Shown here one piece after another: positions 39,569 through 48,757 of a stretch of DNA of 64,000 nt. How positions within the stretch are numbered: position 1 is the stretch's first letter; each line of letters opens with the position of its first letter. The DNA comes from Pedobacter yonginensis (GTDB lineage: Bacteria; Bacteroidota; Bacteroidia; Sphingobacteriales; Sphingobacteriaceae), in NCBI RefSeq assembly GCF_003173595.1, contig NZ_QGNZ01000003.1, positions 372,001 through 436,000 on the forward strand, in the 5' to 3' direction. The notes beneath the pieces were generated by a model. The model was not told the DNA's origin. It did not search any database and was given only the letters and a program-made list of their open reading frames with translations. A program made the position numbers and the translations under genes.

Positions 39569-40069
39569 TTAGCTTTCCATTGTCATATTGACGAGTTCTC
39601 CTTTCTCGTTAGTGATTATCACAACTAAATAATCTGTTATTTCTCGACCAATTGAGTAATCAAAAATTGCAAAATTATCTGCATTTTCAGGGTAAAGTCC
39701 AACTCTAACCAATATCAATTTTGTCAAAAGTTGTTGCTCAGGTTTGGTTGTCGTGGCATCAAAATTTATAAGTTTTGAAAGTTCGTCTTTACCAATTTCT
39801 TCAAGATGATGTTCTAAATAAAATTTCACTGTGTCAGCATCTTCGTCATTATAGTCGTTGAGAATATACGTCTTGTTCAATTTGTCAAACCTGTCTATGT
39901 TTTCAATAAAGTGTTTTACTTTATCCATAGTTAATCTGTCAATGGATTTGTTTTCAAAATTTAGGTCCATTTGAATTTCATTTCCGTTAAAGTCAATGTC
40001 AACATTGTAATATTCTTCTAAATTCTCCGTCGGCAAATCTCCGAAATGTGGTAAACTGTATGCTGCCAT
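39569..40069 (-). CDS. DUF2004 family protein
   Basis: 166 residues from the ATG at 40069 (MAAYSLPHFGDLPTENLEEY), which matches the usual start of DUF2004 proteins. A longer frame from 40132 would add 21 basic residues and cannot be excluded. The protein is acidic with an alternating strand/helix pattern and ends in DYLVVIITNEKGELVNMTMES. Cytoplasmic, function unknown. It follows tyrA on the same strand with 100 bp between. Confidence 0.75.
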   Translation of the reverse strand: MAAYSLPHFGDLPTENLEEYYNVDIDFNGNEIQMDLNFENKSIDRLTMDKVKHFIENIDRFDKLNKTYILNDYNDEDADTVKFYLEHHLEEIGKDELSKLINFDATTTKPEQQLLTKLILVRVGLYPENADNFAIFDYSIGREITDYLVVIITNEKGELVNMTMES

Positions 40070-40169
40070 ATTTTTTAGTATTCTTCTTCGTTGTTTGTCA
40101 ATTTCAGGTTCGTTTCCTAAACTTACTGCCAAAAAATGGCTTCATGAAAACTTACATCTAAAATTAACC

Positions 40170-41426
40170 CTACTTCCCTAAACGCTTAATCATTTCGCCA
40201 CTTAAATCCCGGCCATCGTTCAAACGGTTTGCAAAAAAGGCTTTGGCAGCTTCAAAATGCTCTTTGTAACCTTTCAAATCGCCGTAGCCAATTATCGATG
40301 CCCATTCGTGCACCGCTGTATGAAATTCCAAATCATCGCCACGGATAGATTTATCGTACAAGGCTGTGTGAATAGATTCTTCCAGCATGGCTTCATTTTT
40401 AAATAAATATTCTGCTATACCTAATCTTAGTTTGAATGGTGGCGTTTGGCAAATCAAATTATCATAGGGATTTACACCCATTTTGTACCAGGCATAAACC
40501 ATGCTCAATAAACTTAAGTGAGAGTTCGGCTTTTGCTTATGATTTGCATCGGAGAGGCTAAATTCTTTCATGATGTTATCATCCAGCAAAAGGAGGTTTC
40601 TGCTTTCATGAAAGACGAAATCTCGCGCTGCATAAATTTTCTGTCTAAACTCCGTTTCGTTTTCGCAAATCATCAGCTTGTATAATTCTGATTCTGCCTG
40701 GGCGTAATATTTAACCTGTTTTTGTGCGTACGGATTTAGAATGGCCAAGCCTGCATAAATGTGCGATTTGTAACTAAATATCCTCAGGGTAGTTAGAATT
40801 TTTACATTATCTATCCCACCTGCATAGGCTGGGTTATCCCAAGGAAAAAAGCCTGCATTTTTCCATGCAGAACCCATGCTCTCGAAACCCATGTGCGTTA
40901 CGGCTTGCGTGTCGGCCACAATCCGATCATGCTCTTTATAGTCATCCATCTCAATGATGTTTGATTTCAATGATTTATAAATATTTAGGGCTTTTTGGTA
41001 AACCTCATTGGTGGCACGGTGGCGAACCACTACTAAGGTTTGCCCTTCAGGACTAAATGCAGGGCCGTGCAAAGAATGGCAGGTTACGATTTGCGTATCT
41101 TCTGGTAGATGTTTTTCAAATGCGGCAATCTCAGGATGTTTAACCGAAGTTTGTCCAGATACTATGGCACCAAACTTTGTTGACCTTGCAAAGGTGGCCA
41201 CAACTTCGTCTATCTTCTCTGCTTCAACACAATAAATAATAAAATCAGATTTTCGGGCTACTTCATGCCCATCAATTAAAACCTCAATATGCTTGGGCTC
41301 CAATTCCTTTTTTAATTCTTCGAAACGTGAAGGCATATCTGCTCCACAAACCTGGTGGCCTGCGTTTACGAAAGACACAGCATATAATTTACCCATGTCG
41401 CCGAGGCCAATAATTCCTATTTGCAT
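40170..41426 (-). CDS. tyrA: Prephenate dehydrogenase, fungal-like type
   Basis: 418 residues. The NAD(P)-binding motif GIIGLGDMGKLYA is at 3-15. The substrate-site histidine region is TCHSLHGPAFSPEGQTLVV. The C-terminal half is all-helical. Bacterial TyrA is usually shorter; the length and the motifs PAFSPEGQ and SMGSAWKNAGFFPWDN resemble the fungal TYR1 group. It converts prephenate to 4-hydroxyphenylpyruvate in tyrosine synthesis. There is no aro gene nearby. Confidence 0.78.
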   Translation of the reverse strand: MQIGIIGLGDMGKLYAVSFVNAGHQVCGADMPSRFEELKKELEPKHIEVLIDGHEVARKSDFIIYCVEAEKIDEVVATFARSTKFGAIVSGQTSVKHPEIAAFEKHLPEDTQIVTCHSLHGPAFSPEGQTLVVVRHRATNEVYQKALNIYKSLKSNIIEMDDYKEHDRIVADTQAVTHMGFESMGSAWKNAGFFPWDNPAYAGGIDNVKILTTLRIFSYKSHIYAGLAILNPYAQKQVKYYAQAESELYKLMICENETEFRQKIYAARDFVFHESRNLLLLDDNIMKEFSLSDANHKQKPNSHLSLLSMVYAWYKMGVNPYDNLICQTPPFKLRLGIAEYLFKNEAMLEESIHTALYDKSIRGDDLEFHTAVHEWASIIGYGDLKGYKEHFEAAKAFFANRLNDGRDLSGEMIKRLGK

Positions 41427-41597
41427 GAGGCAAATGTAATCTATCGCAAATAATTTTATAATAAAACTTAGATAAAATTGTTAATTAGGATGATAAAAGA
41501 AATCATTTACGGATCTCTCCTTAATCTTAAATGAAAATATATTGAGAGAGAAATAGATAAAAATGTAGTTTTACATCATAACACCTATATTTAAACT

Positions 41598-42209
41598 ATG
41601 CAGAAATTAAAACACACCCTTTACATTTTTTGGGCTTTGCTATTTTTGAACGTTGCATTTGTCCAGGCACAGCAAGACACAACTAAAAACACCGATCCCT
41701 CATTAAGTGGTCAATACAATTTTATGTTGTCAAAATCTAAAAGTTTGTACGGTGCAAGGCTGATTAATCCATCCAGATTATCATCTCTTTGGAAAAGTGT
41801 AAACGATACCTTGCGAAAAGAGCGTAAACAGTTACAAGAAGCAAAACAGGAAATTAAAGCGCAGGCGGATAATATTGCGAGTTTAAAAGGTGAGGTTACC
41901 GGAAAGGAAAGTTCGTTGGCAAATGCCAATGCTTCAGTTAACGAAATTAAATTTTTGGGCATGTCTTTCAACAAAGGCACTTATAATACCATTGTGTGGA
42001 CCATCATCATTGTACTGGGCGCGGCATTGGCGTTTATCGTTTTCCAATCGGGAAAATACAGGCACGAAGCCACTTACAGAACACAACTTTATCAAGAAGT
42101 TGCAGACGAATTCCAAGCGCATAAAGTGAAAGCAAAAGATAAAGAGATGAAGCTTGCGAGAGAATTGCAAGACGAAAGAAATAGATGGGATGACGCCAGA
42201 GGCAGATAA
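41598..42209 (+). CDS. Uncharacterised single-span membrane protein with coiled coils
   Basis: 203 residues. A signal peptide (MQKLKHTLYIFWALLFLNVAFVQ region) is followed by a periplasmic coiled coil (RKERKQLQEAKQEIKAQ), one membrane helix (TIVWTIIIVLGAALAFIVF, about 131-149) and a charged cytoplasmic helix ending in RNRWDDARGR. I do not recognise a functional domain; similar Bacteroidota proteins exist but their database labels are unreliable. It is monocistronic, divergent from tyrA and convergent with the PorP/SprF gene across a terminator. Confidence 0.7.
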   Translation: MQKLKHTLYIFWALLFLNVAFVQAQQDTTKNTDPSLSGQYNFMLSKSKSLYGARLINPSRLSSLWKSVNDTLRKERKQLQEAKQEIKAQADNIASLKGEVTGKESSLANANASVNEIKFLGMSFNKGTYNTIVWTIIIVLGAALAFIVFQSGKYRHEATYRTQLYQEVADEFQAHKVKAKDKEMKLARELQDERNRWDDARGR

Positions 42210-42233
42210 TTTAGAAGCGATTTTCCAAAAAAG

Positions 42234-42261
42234 AGCCCTTTCAACTTAAACTGAAAGGGCT
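42234..42261. terminator. Bidirectional terminator
   Basis: Perfect 10-bp stem AGCCCTTTCA / TGAAAGGGCT with an 8-nt loop. T-rich on the plus side (TTTATTTTT) and on the minus side (CTTTTTTGG). It lies between the stop codons of the convergent genes at 42209 and 42280. Confidence 0.88.
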
Positions 42262-42279
42262 TTTATTTTTACCAATTAT

Positions 42280-43170
42280 TTATCTTTTAAAATTGAATCT
42301 TAACCCAAGCTCGAATTCGCCGTTGCTGTAGCTTTGCATTTTAGATGTGTTTGTGGTGTATTGGAATAAGATACCCAGTTTGTTATTGTAATTAGCACCT
42401 GCGCCAATTGTAAAGCTGTTGGTACTATGATAGATTCCGCTTAGCGTAAATTTATCTTGCAAAAACTGAAAATTCGAACCGACATCTAAAATTCCATCAT
42501 AATTTTCTACCCCACGATAAATTACTTTAGGTTCTATACTATTAAGCACCTGATCGGTTTTGATTTTATAGCTTGCGGCTACAAAATAAATAGATCGATC
42601 CACAATGTTGCGAACTGCATCACGCTTAAAGAACCTTTTAAGATTTGGCAATGATGCCTGTAGGGTTAATTTTTCGCTTCGATAAGCGATTCCGAAATCG
42701 CCATCAAAGTATAACCTCCTATCGTTAAAGCTGTTGATAACATCGTCGCTTAAATCGGCTTGCGCCTTGCCAAAATCGATCCATTCGTTCATGATTCCTG
42801 CTGATAAACCAAAATCTAACGAACTGGAATCATTGTTTAATTTTAAATGATAAGCATAGGTAAGGGTTGCTCGGGTTCTGTTTATTACCCCTGCACTTTC
42901 GTTATAAAAAAGTAAGCCTAAACCTACCTTTTTGTTTTTCAAGGCAAAATCTGCTGTTAAGTATTGCGTTTTTGGCGCTCCATTAATGTTAACCCATTGT
43001 GTTTTGAATGCAGCATTCAAATTTACTACTGTATCTAAGCCAGCTAAGGCAGGGTTTGCCAGAAACTGATTTTGATAGTAAATGCTCCCCATTGGGTTTA
43101 GCTGGCTATAAGCTGCTGGTGTAATGAGAAACAACAACAGTCCGATTACGTATATTTTTATCTTTTTCAC
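42280..43170 (-). CDS. PorP/SprF family outer-membrane protein (type IX secretion)
   Basis: 296 residues. The signal peptide ends at PAAYSQ. The N-terminus of the mature part (SIYYQNQFLANPALAGLDT) is the typical PorP/SprF beginning. It has amphipathic beta strands and ends in GEFELGLRFNFKR, an outer-membrane barrel with terminal aromatic residue. The family is needed for export or surface attachment of proteins with type B C-terminal signals. The upstream gene, 6 bp away, has such a signal, so the pair probably works together. Confidence 0.9.
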   Translation of the reverse strand: MKKIKIYVIGLLLFLITPAAYSQLNPMGSIYYQNQFLANPALAGLDTVVNLNAAFKTQWVNINGAPKTQYLTADFALKNKKVGLGLLFYNESAGVINRTRATLTYAYHLKLNNDSSSLDFGLSAGIMNEWIDFGKAQADLSDDVINSFNDRRLYFDGDFGIAYRSEKLTLQASLPNLKRFFKRDAVRNIVDRSIYFVAASYKIKTDQVLNSIEPKVIYRGVENYDGILDVGSNFQFLQDKFTLSGIYHSTNSFTIGAGANYNNKLGILFQYTTNTSKMQSYSNGEFELGLRFNFKR

Positions 43171-43176
43171 CTGTTG

Positions 43177-43686
43177 TTATTTTTTAAATAATATCGATAT
43201 AAAACCTTTTGCAACGCCTGCGCCTTCTAAATCAATGATGTAATAATAGGTATCTTCTGCAAGTGGTTTCCCGTTATAATAACCATCCCAGTTATTTTGG
43301 TAATTGTCGGTTTTAAAAAGCAAGCGTCCCGCCCTGTCGAAAATGCTTACCTTATTGCTGGTGTACTTTTCTAATCCCTTAAGCACAAAAAAATCATTTT
43401 TCCCGTCTCCATTTGGCGTTAGTATGTTGTTTACAATCACCAAATCAGTTGGGTTAGATGATATTAGGAATGGCTGAAGAAAACCTTGTGTAAACACCAA
43501 ATTGTTTGCACTAAAAGTTTGCACCAAAACCATCTCTCCGATACTAAAATCGTAAAGCTGATTGTTTATTTTAGCGTAACTACTTGCGGAGTTTATGGCG
43601 CTTGGCAGAGTGGTATTTTGAGCTTTAGCTTCCCCAATTGAAAACAATAAAGGAAAGAAAAGAAACCAGTAGTATCTTTTTTTCAT
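43177..43686 (-). CDS. Short secreted protein with type B (CHU_C) sorting domain
   Basis: 169 residues from the ATG at 43686, chosen because a signal peptide follows (MKKRYYWFLFFPLLFSIGEAKAQ region). The C-terminal half begins NNILTPNGDGKNDFFVLKG and ends DLEGAGVAKGFISILFKK, the gliding-motility-associated C-terminal domain that directs export by the type IX system. The N-terminal half is only about 70 residues (SIGEMVLVQTFSANNLVFTQG), with no enzymatic domain. It lies 7 bp after the collagen-like gene and 6 bp before the PorP/SprF gene, hence one operon. Its cargo role is unclear. Confidence 0.88.
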   Translation of the reverse strand: MKKRYYWFLFFPLLFSIGEAKAQNTTLPSAINSASSYAKINNQLYDFSIGEMVLVQTFSANNLVFTQGFLQPFLISSNPTDLVIVNNILTPNGDGKNDFFVLKGLEKYTSNKVSIFDRAGRLLFKTDNYQNNWDGYYNGKPLAEDTYYYIIDLEGAGVAKGFISILFKK

Positions 43687-43693
43687 AGCTCGA

Positions 43694-46069
43694 TTAATTA
43701 ATAGCAATCCAATCTGTACCATCACTTTGGATAACCAAGGTTTGACTTCCGGTCAAGGTGGTTAAAGCAACATCTGTGTTCAACAAAACCGACTGACTTA
43801 AGGTAATATTTCCAGAAGATAGCGGTTTAATTAGCACATAAATCCTACCCTTGCAACTTGTGGCTAAAGGCAAGGTAATGTTAGTTGCTACGCCCGCATT
43901 TACCACGCGTACGGTATGGTGGCTGGCATCTAAGGTTAAAGTTGCAGTGCTGGTATATTTTAATATGCTGGTAGAAACTGACCCATTTACGTTTAAAGTG
44001 CTGTTGCTATTTGGTGCAGTTGCCGTTGTAGTTGATGCAATAGAACTGTTAACGGTTAACGTCCCTCCGTCTGTTGCAAGTGTTCCTGCAATTAGTGGAA
44101 AATTAGTGTTCGTATTGGCTACAACCAAGGTATTGGCAGCCGATGTTAACTGGCTACCGGCTTTACTGCCGATAAAAATATTTCCACTACCATTGTTATT
44201 TGTCCCCGCCATATCGCCAATTGCAGTATTATTTGATCCTGAGGTATTTTTACTTTCAGCTAGATTACCAATAGCGATGTTGTTTGAGCCTGTAGAATTT
44301 GTTTCTAAAGATTGCGAACCCAAAGCCACATTGTTATCTCCTGTATTCAATGCAAGCGCTCTAAAACCTGTTGCAGTGTTACTTGCTCCAGTGCTTAGGG
44401 TGGCAAGTGCCTCAGAACCGAAAGCCGTATTACTATAACCACTTACTGATTTTGCCAAAGCAAAAGCACCAAAACTACTATTACCGTAGCCTGTTAAACT
44501 TAGCTTTAATGCCTCTTTACCAAAAGCGCTATTGTTATATCCGGTAATGTTGCTACTTAGAGATTGATAACCAAAAGAAGTACTCGTTTCTACTGAGGCA
44601 CCTATTCGTCCTGCTTTTTGATTGTTAATGAGGAAATTGATTGCAATGTCATCTGTATTACCTAAAAAGTTATTGTTAAGATCTGTATTTCCAGAATTCC
44701 CTCTTAAACCCCATGAATTTGCATTCGCAAATAAATTTCGGCTAATTAATTCGGGTACACCCGTGGTTGCATTTGTGATGTAAACTTTATTGGCATCTGT
44801 TAAACCAGCAGTAGTAAGTTTGCCTACCGTAACAGAAGCATCTGCTAATTTTGGTGTAGTTACTGAAGCATCTGCTAATTGCAAGCTTCCAACCGCTAAA
44901 TCTGCAATGTTTGCAGTTTTAACTTCTTTAGCGCCAATTTTAATTGAAGTTACCGCAGCATCAGCAAGTTTAACTGTAGTTACCGCACCCGTATTGATAT
45001 CAACTACAACATCCTTTAATAGTGAGGTTGCACCATTAGCACTGATACTTAAATCTGTAGAGGTTAATGCCTTTCCACCAGGTAAAGTAGAAACATCCAG
45101 CGTAATTGGTTTCCAAACGCTACCATCAAATAATAAAACTTGATTAGCCGTTGGCGAACCAGCGGATACGGTTTTACCCTGCAAATTGGCAATTGTTGGA
45201 TTAGGATAATTACCTGTTAAATCGCCTCCGGCGACACCTGTGGATGGACCAACAGGCCCCTGAATACCCGTATCGCCTTTGTCGCCTTTATCTCCTTTGG
45301 CCCCAGTTGCACCTGTCAAACCAATTGGACCCTGTGCACCAGTTAATCCTATAGGACCTTGTGGGCCTGTTGCTCCAACTGCCCCTGCCGAACCTGTTAA
45401 GCCGATTGGGCCTTGCGGGCCAACAGCACCTGCAACACCCTGTGGGCCAGTTGCGCCTGTTAAACCAATCGGACCCTGAGCGCCAGCAGGCCCCGCAACT
45501 CCTTGAGGACCAGTTGCTCCAACTGCACCCGTTAAACCGATTGGGCCTTGCGGACCAACTGCACCTGCAACACCTGCCGGACCAACTGGCCCTGCCACGC
45601 CTTGTGGCCCCGCCGGACCAACTGCACCTGTTGCACCAGTTAAGCCAATCGGGCCTTGTGGGCCATTAGCTGAATATAATGCATAAGGAACACTTAATAA
45701 TTGTGCTGTTCCAGCAACAGTAAAATTTGATCCATTGTCTGGATCTACTTCTACCTTAACAAATTTGAGTCCTGTTCCCCAGGTTACATTTGAAATTGTA
45801 CCGATGGTTGATGTTGCGCCCGTACCACCGATAATTAAACTGTATAAACCGTAAGCATTTGTGGTAACACTTCTAACTTCAGTGTATTGTGCACTTCCTG
45901 TTGCAGAAGCATCGAGGATACTTATTCTCAGCGAAATACTTTTATTTGCTAGAGGCGTTCCATTTGTGTTTCGAGCGGCACCTTGATAGTTAAATTGTTG
46001 AGGCGTTTGTGCGTGTACGGCGAATGCGAAACCAAGCCATAGCATGGCAACGAGAAACGTTTTTTTCAT
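43694..46069 (-). CDS. Collagen-like, surface-type protein with YadA-like head repeats
   Basis: 791 residues. A signal peptide (to AVHAQ) and a beta domain (about 22-130) come first. Residues 135-275 are Gly-X-Y collagen-like repeats built from GPIGLTG, GPQGVAG and GATGP. A linker follows with repeated VTTPKLADASV-like heptads, then a region (about 500-640) of NTAFGSEAL / SGSNNTAIG units recalling the beta-roll head of trimeric autotransporters. The end is a small beta domain (TLDASHHTVRVVNAG to DGTDWIAIN). Probably a secreted trimeric fibre. It lacks a type IX CTD itself. A promoter is seen at 46131. Confidence 0.88.
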   Translation of the reverse strand: MKKTFLVAMLWLGFAFAVHAQTPQQFNYQGAARNTNGTPLANKSISLRISILDASATGSAQYTEVRSVTTNAYGLYSLIIGGTGATSTIGTISNVTWGTGLKFVKVEVDPDNGSNFTVAGTAQLLSVPYALYSANGPQGPIGLTGATGAVGPAGPQGVAGPVGPAGVAGAVGPQGPIGLTGAVGATGPQGVAGPAGAQGPIGLTGATGPQGVAGAVGPQGPIGLTGSAGAVGATGPQGPIGLTGAQGPIGLTGATGAKGDKGDKGDTGIQGPVGPSTGVAGGDLTGNYPNPTIANLQGKTVSAGSPTANQVLLFDGSVWKPITLDVSTLPGGKALTSTDLSISANGATSLLKDVVVDINTGAVTTVKLADAAVTSIKIGAKEVKTANIADLAVGSLQLADASVTTPKLADASVTVGKLTTAGLTDANKVYITNATTGVPELISRNLFANANSWGLRGNSGNTDLNNNFLGNTDDIAINFLINNQKAGRIGASVETSTSFGYQSLSSNITGYNNSAFGKEALKLSLTGYGNSSFGAFALAKSVSGYSNTAFGSEALATLSTGASNTATGFRALALNTGDNNVALGSQSLETNSTGSNNIAIGNLAESKNTSGSNNTAIGDMAGTNNNGSGNIFIGSKAGSQLTSAANTLVVANTNTNFPLIAGTLATDGGTLTVNSSIASTTTATAPNSNSTLNVNGSVSTSILKYTSTATLTLDASHHTVRVVNAGVATNITLPLATSCKGRIYVLIKPLSSGNITLSQSVLLNTDVALTTLTGSQTLVIQSDGTDWIAIN

Positions 46070-46130
46070 AAAAGGGATATGATCTGTTTAGTTTAAAAGA
46101 AATGCCGGATGATTGGCTCTCCTTAACTCT

Positions 46131-46164
46131 CAAATCTAATAATTAGTATATCCCAGCATACAAA
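46131..46164 (-). promoter_or_regulatory. Promoter of the collagen-like operon
   Basis: The minus strand has TTTG (46161-46164), 22 nt, then TAGATTTG (46131-46138), which matches TAnnTTTG. The spacing is slightly longer than the optimum of about 19. It would give a leader of about 55 nt before the ATG at 46069. Confidence 0.5.
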
Positions 46165-46349
46165 CTTTACACAAAAGCGGTTCATGAACCATCAAAAGCA
46201 ACGTAAATAGCTATAAATCAGCAATAAATAACCACATAGAAACTATTTTTTTACACATAAAGCCTAAAAAACACCATAATTGTAAGATAGAAACCACTAA
46301 AATTACCCCTAACTGTCCTACTTTAAGGTTCAAAAATTGCTATTAAAGC

Positions 46350-47693
46350 CTAAGTTTCTGAAGGAAAAGAAATTCCCTTTATATTTCTATATAGATCTAC
46401 GGCATATAAATCCGTCATTCCAGAAACAAAATCCAATACACTTTGAGTTCTTGAATAAATGTCTGTCCTATCGGTATGATACTGTTTAGGGATAAGCTTT
46501 ACCAATTTTTTATAGTAATGGGTATTGTTATGAATTAGGGCCGGAACAAATTCTTCTAATAAACCCGCCATAATTTTATAACCTGCAACTTCTTTTTGAA
46601 TTACCGACGAGAAATTATAAATGCGTTCTACCGAGACTTTCTCTACCGCTTTCCATGCGGTAAAATAAGGTTCAGGAATCAAATCTGTTAAACTTTTATT
46701 CAAGCTGCCCATGAGGAGGCTTTCTTGCTCGCGGTAAAAAATATCCGCACAGGTCTTGGTCAAGGTATTAATTGCCTTTGCGCGCAACAAACCAATTTTT
46801 GCATCATCATCTTCATAGTCATTCTTTAAACGTTCTTCAATCGTTTTGGAATTGGCAAATGGTAGCAAATAATTTTTTACTTCCTCATAGGATAGAATTT
46901 TCAAACGATGCGCATCTTCCAAATCAATAATGCTGTAACAAATGTCGTCTGCGGCCTCAACCAAGTACACTAAGGGATGACGTTTATATATCAGATATTC
47001 GTTTTCTTCTTTTTCCAAATGAAGTTCATTGGCAATCTTCTGAAAAGTTTCTTCTTCTGATTGGAAAAAGCCGTACTTTTTGCGGTGTAATAGGCCTTTC
47101 TGCCTACCAGCGATTGATGCACAAGGATATTTAGCAATGGAGGCTAGGGTAGAATACGTAAGAGCGTAAGCATCATTACCCTTGCCTTTTAATGGATGGG
47201 TAAGAATTCGAATGGCGTTTGCGTTTCCTTCAAAATTAATCAAATCGTGCCATTGAGAGGCTGTCATTTCCTTTTCATAAACCCGCCCATCACCATCTGT
47301 AAAATATCTGGATATGGCTGCCTCACCTGAATGACCAAAGGCAGGATTTCCAAGATCGTGCGCCAAAGCCGCTGCAGCCACGATATTTCCAACTTCATTA
47401 ATCAGCGGAACATCTTTCAAAAGCGGGGACTTATTTTCTTCCAAAGTATTCAGGAAAATATTTGCCATCGATCGGGCTACACTGGCTACCTCCAAGCTAT
47501 GGGTTAGGCGATTATGAACAAATACACTTCCAGGCAATGGAAAAACCTGCGTTTTATTTTGCAATCTTCTAAAAGGTGATGAAAAAATTAATCGATCATA
47601 ATCTCTTTGAAAATCTGATCGGGCTTTGTCTCTATCCCCTGTCCAGCTTTCTTGTCCAAACCTTTTATTAGAAAGTAAATGTTTCCACTCCAT
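46350..47693 (-). CDS. dgt: Deoxyguanosinetriphosphate triphosphohydrolase
   Basis: 447 residues. HD-domain residues are visible: His65 (HNRLTHSLEV), His112-Asp113 (ALAHDLGNPAFGH) and His121, with Asp later in EAADDICYSIIDLEDAH. The N-terminal RRLQNKTQVFPL is the dGTPase signature. The enzyme hydrolyses dGTP to deoxyguanosine and triphosphate and so controls dNTP pools. It is a single gene; the upstream 1 kb contains only repeats. Confidence 0.93.
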   Translation of the reverse strand: MEWKHLLSNKRFGQESWTGDRDKARSDFQRDYDRLIFSSPFRRLQNKTQVFPLPGSVFVHNRLTHSLEVASVARSMANIFLNTLEENKSPLLKDVPLINEVGNIVAAAALAHDLGNPAFGHSGEAAISRYFTDGDGRVYEKEMTASQWHDLINFEGNANAIRILTHPLKGKGNDAYALTYSTLASIAKYPCASIAGRQKGLLHRKKYGFFQSEEETFQKIANELHLEKEENEYLIYKRHPLVYLVEAADDICYSIIDLEDAHRLKILSYEEVKNYLLPFANSKTIEERLKNDYEDDDAKIGLLRAKAINTLTKTCADIFYREQESLLMGSLNKSLTDLIPEPYFTAWKAVEKVSVERIYNFSSVIQKEVAGYKIMAGLLEEFVPALIHNNTHYYKKLVKLIPKQYHTDRTDIYSRTQSVLDFVSGMTDLYAVDLYRNIKGISFPSET

Positions 47694-48050
47694 GTGTCTT
47701 TAATGCTTAAATATGGGGCAAGTTAAGCAAAACGGAAAAATGCGAAGTAATATTATTTTTAATTTGATTAATCTGTTCCATTTTTAGAGGTTTTTAGTTC
47801 TATTGAGGACTGTTGTTTATCCTTCATCTTGAGTTTTGCGAAGAGCTGTTTAGTATCTCGACAACAAGTTACTGATTCCATTCCATGTGAAAATTGATAA
47901 AAATTTGGAGAGCAGTTGCAGTGCCAGTCGGTTTCGGTAGTCCTGCTTTGCTTTTCGCCATGAAAAATGGCTTCAATTCAATCAGGTCTATGTTACTGAG
48001 GTTTGTGGTGCTTAGGCTAGAACCACAATTAAAGAATTGCTAATATTTAG
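47694..48050. other. Intergenic stretch without recognised gene
   Basis: About 360 bp between the dgt start and the 208-bp repeat array. The only structure noticed is a small hairpin GTGGT-N11-ACCAC near 48006. Bases here resemble degraded non-coding sequence; no ORF, RNA gene or convincing promoter was seen. Confidence 0.5.
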
Positions 48051-48705
48051 TTTAGCCACCAAACATGGGATAGGATTTATCGCACAAACCCTTGTCACTA
48101 AACCGTATTGAAGCGGTATCCCCAGATTTTTTCTATCGGGGATTTAGCGGAAAGACAGACGGCAGGCCGCCAAGAAATCAATCCGTTCCTTTCCAAATTC
48201 AATCATTCTTAACTTAGCTATAGGCGCAAAATATTTAAAAAGTTTGCAGGCAGCGGTTAGCCAGCCACCAAACTGCGATACGATTGTTGCACAAACCCTT
48301 GTCACTAAACCGTATTGAAGCGGTATCCCCCGATTTTTTCAATCGGGGATTTAGCGGAAAGACGGACCGCAGGCCGCCAAGAAATCAATCCGTTCCTTTC
48401 CAAATACAATCATTCTTACCTTAGTCATCGGCGCAAAAAATATGTACACAGTATGCAGGCAGCGGTTAGCCAGCCACCAAACTGCGATACGATTGTTGCA
48501 CAAACCCTTGTCACTAAACCGTATTGAAGCGGTATCCCCCGATTTTTTCAATCGGGGATTTAGCGGAAAGACGGACCGCAGGCCGCCAAGAAATCAATCA
48601 GATCCTTTCCAAATACAATCATTCTTACCTTAATCATTGGCGCCAAAAATAGGTACACAGTATGCAGGCGAAGGTTGGCCAGCCACCAAACTGCGATAGC
48701 CTTAT
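48051..48705. repeat. Tandem array of about 208-bp units carrying hairpins
   Basis: CACTAAACCGTATTGAAGCG recurs at 48096, 48303 and 48512 (spacings 207 and 209), and GCCACCAAAC recurs four times to about 48680. Each unit has a hairpin: copies 2 and 3 have CCCCGATT / AATCGGGG (8 bp, loop TTTTC); copy 1 is slightly mismatched. The open frames of 60-70 codons across it are not conserved between copies. On the minus strand the hairpin region matches the elements at 11646 and 55182. Confidence 0.92.
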
Positions 48706-48757
48706 TAAATTAAATGAAACCATTTCCGCTATAAACTGTTTTTTACGAAAAGAGATT

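Noticed and set aside
43851..44438. 195-codon plus-strand ORF opposite the YadA-like region
   Set aside because: Valine/leucine-rich antisense translation of a repeat; no start context and no domain.
45279..45669. Plus-strand ORFs opposite the collagen-like repeats
   Set aside because: Proline- and leucine-rich translations are a by-product of the Gly-X-Y repeat on the other strand.
47694..48050. tRNA or small RNA gene near 48000
   Set aside because: The GTGGT/ACCAC hairpin is isolated; no cloverleaf or T-arm motif was found.
48315..48633. Short ORFs inside the 208-bp array
   Set aside because: Both strands are open over the same bases, and the frames are not kept across units.
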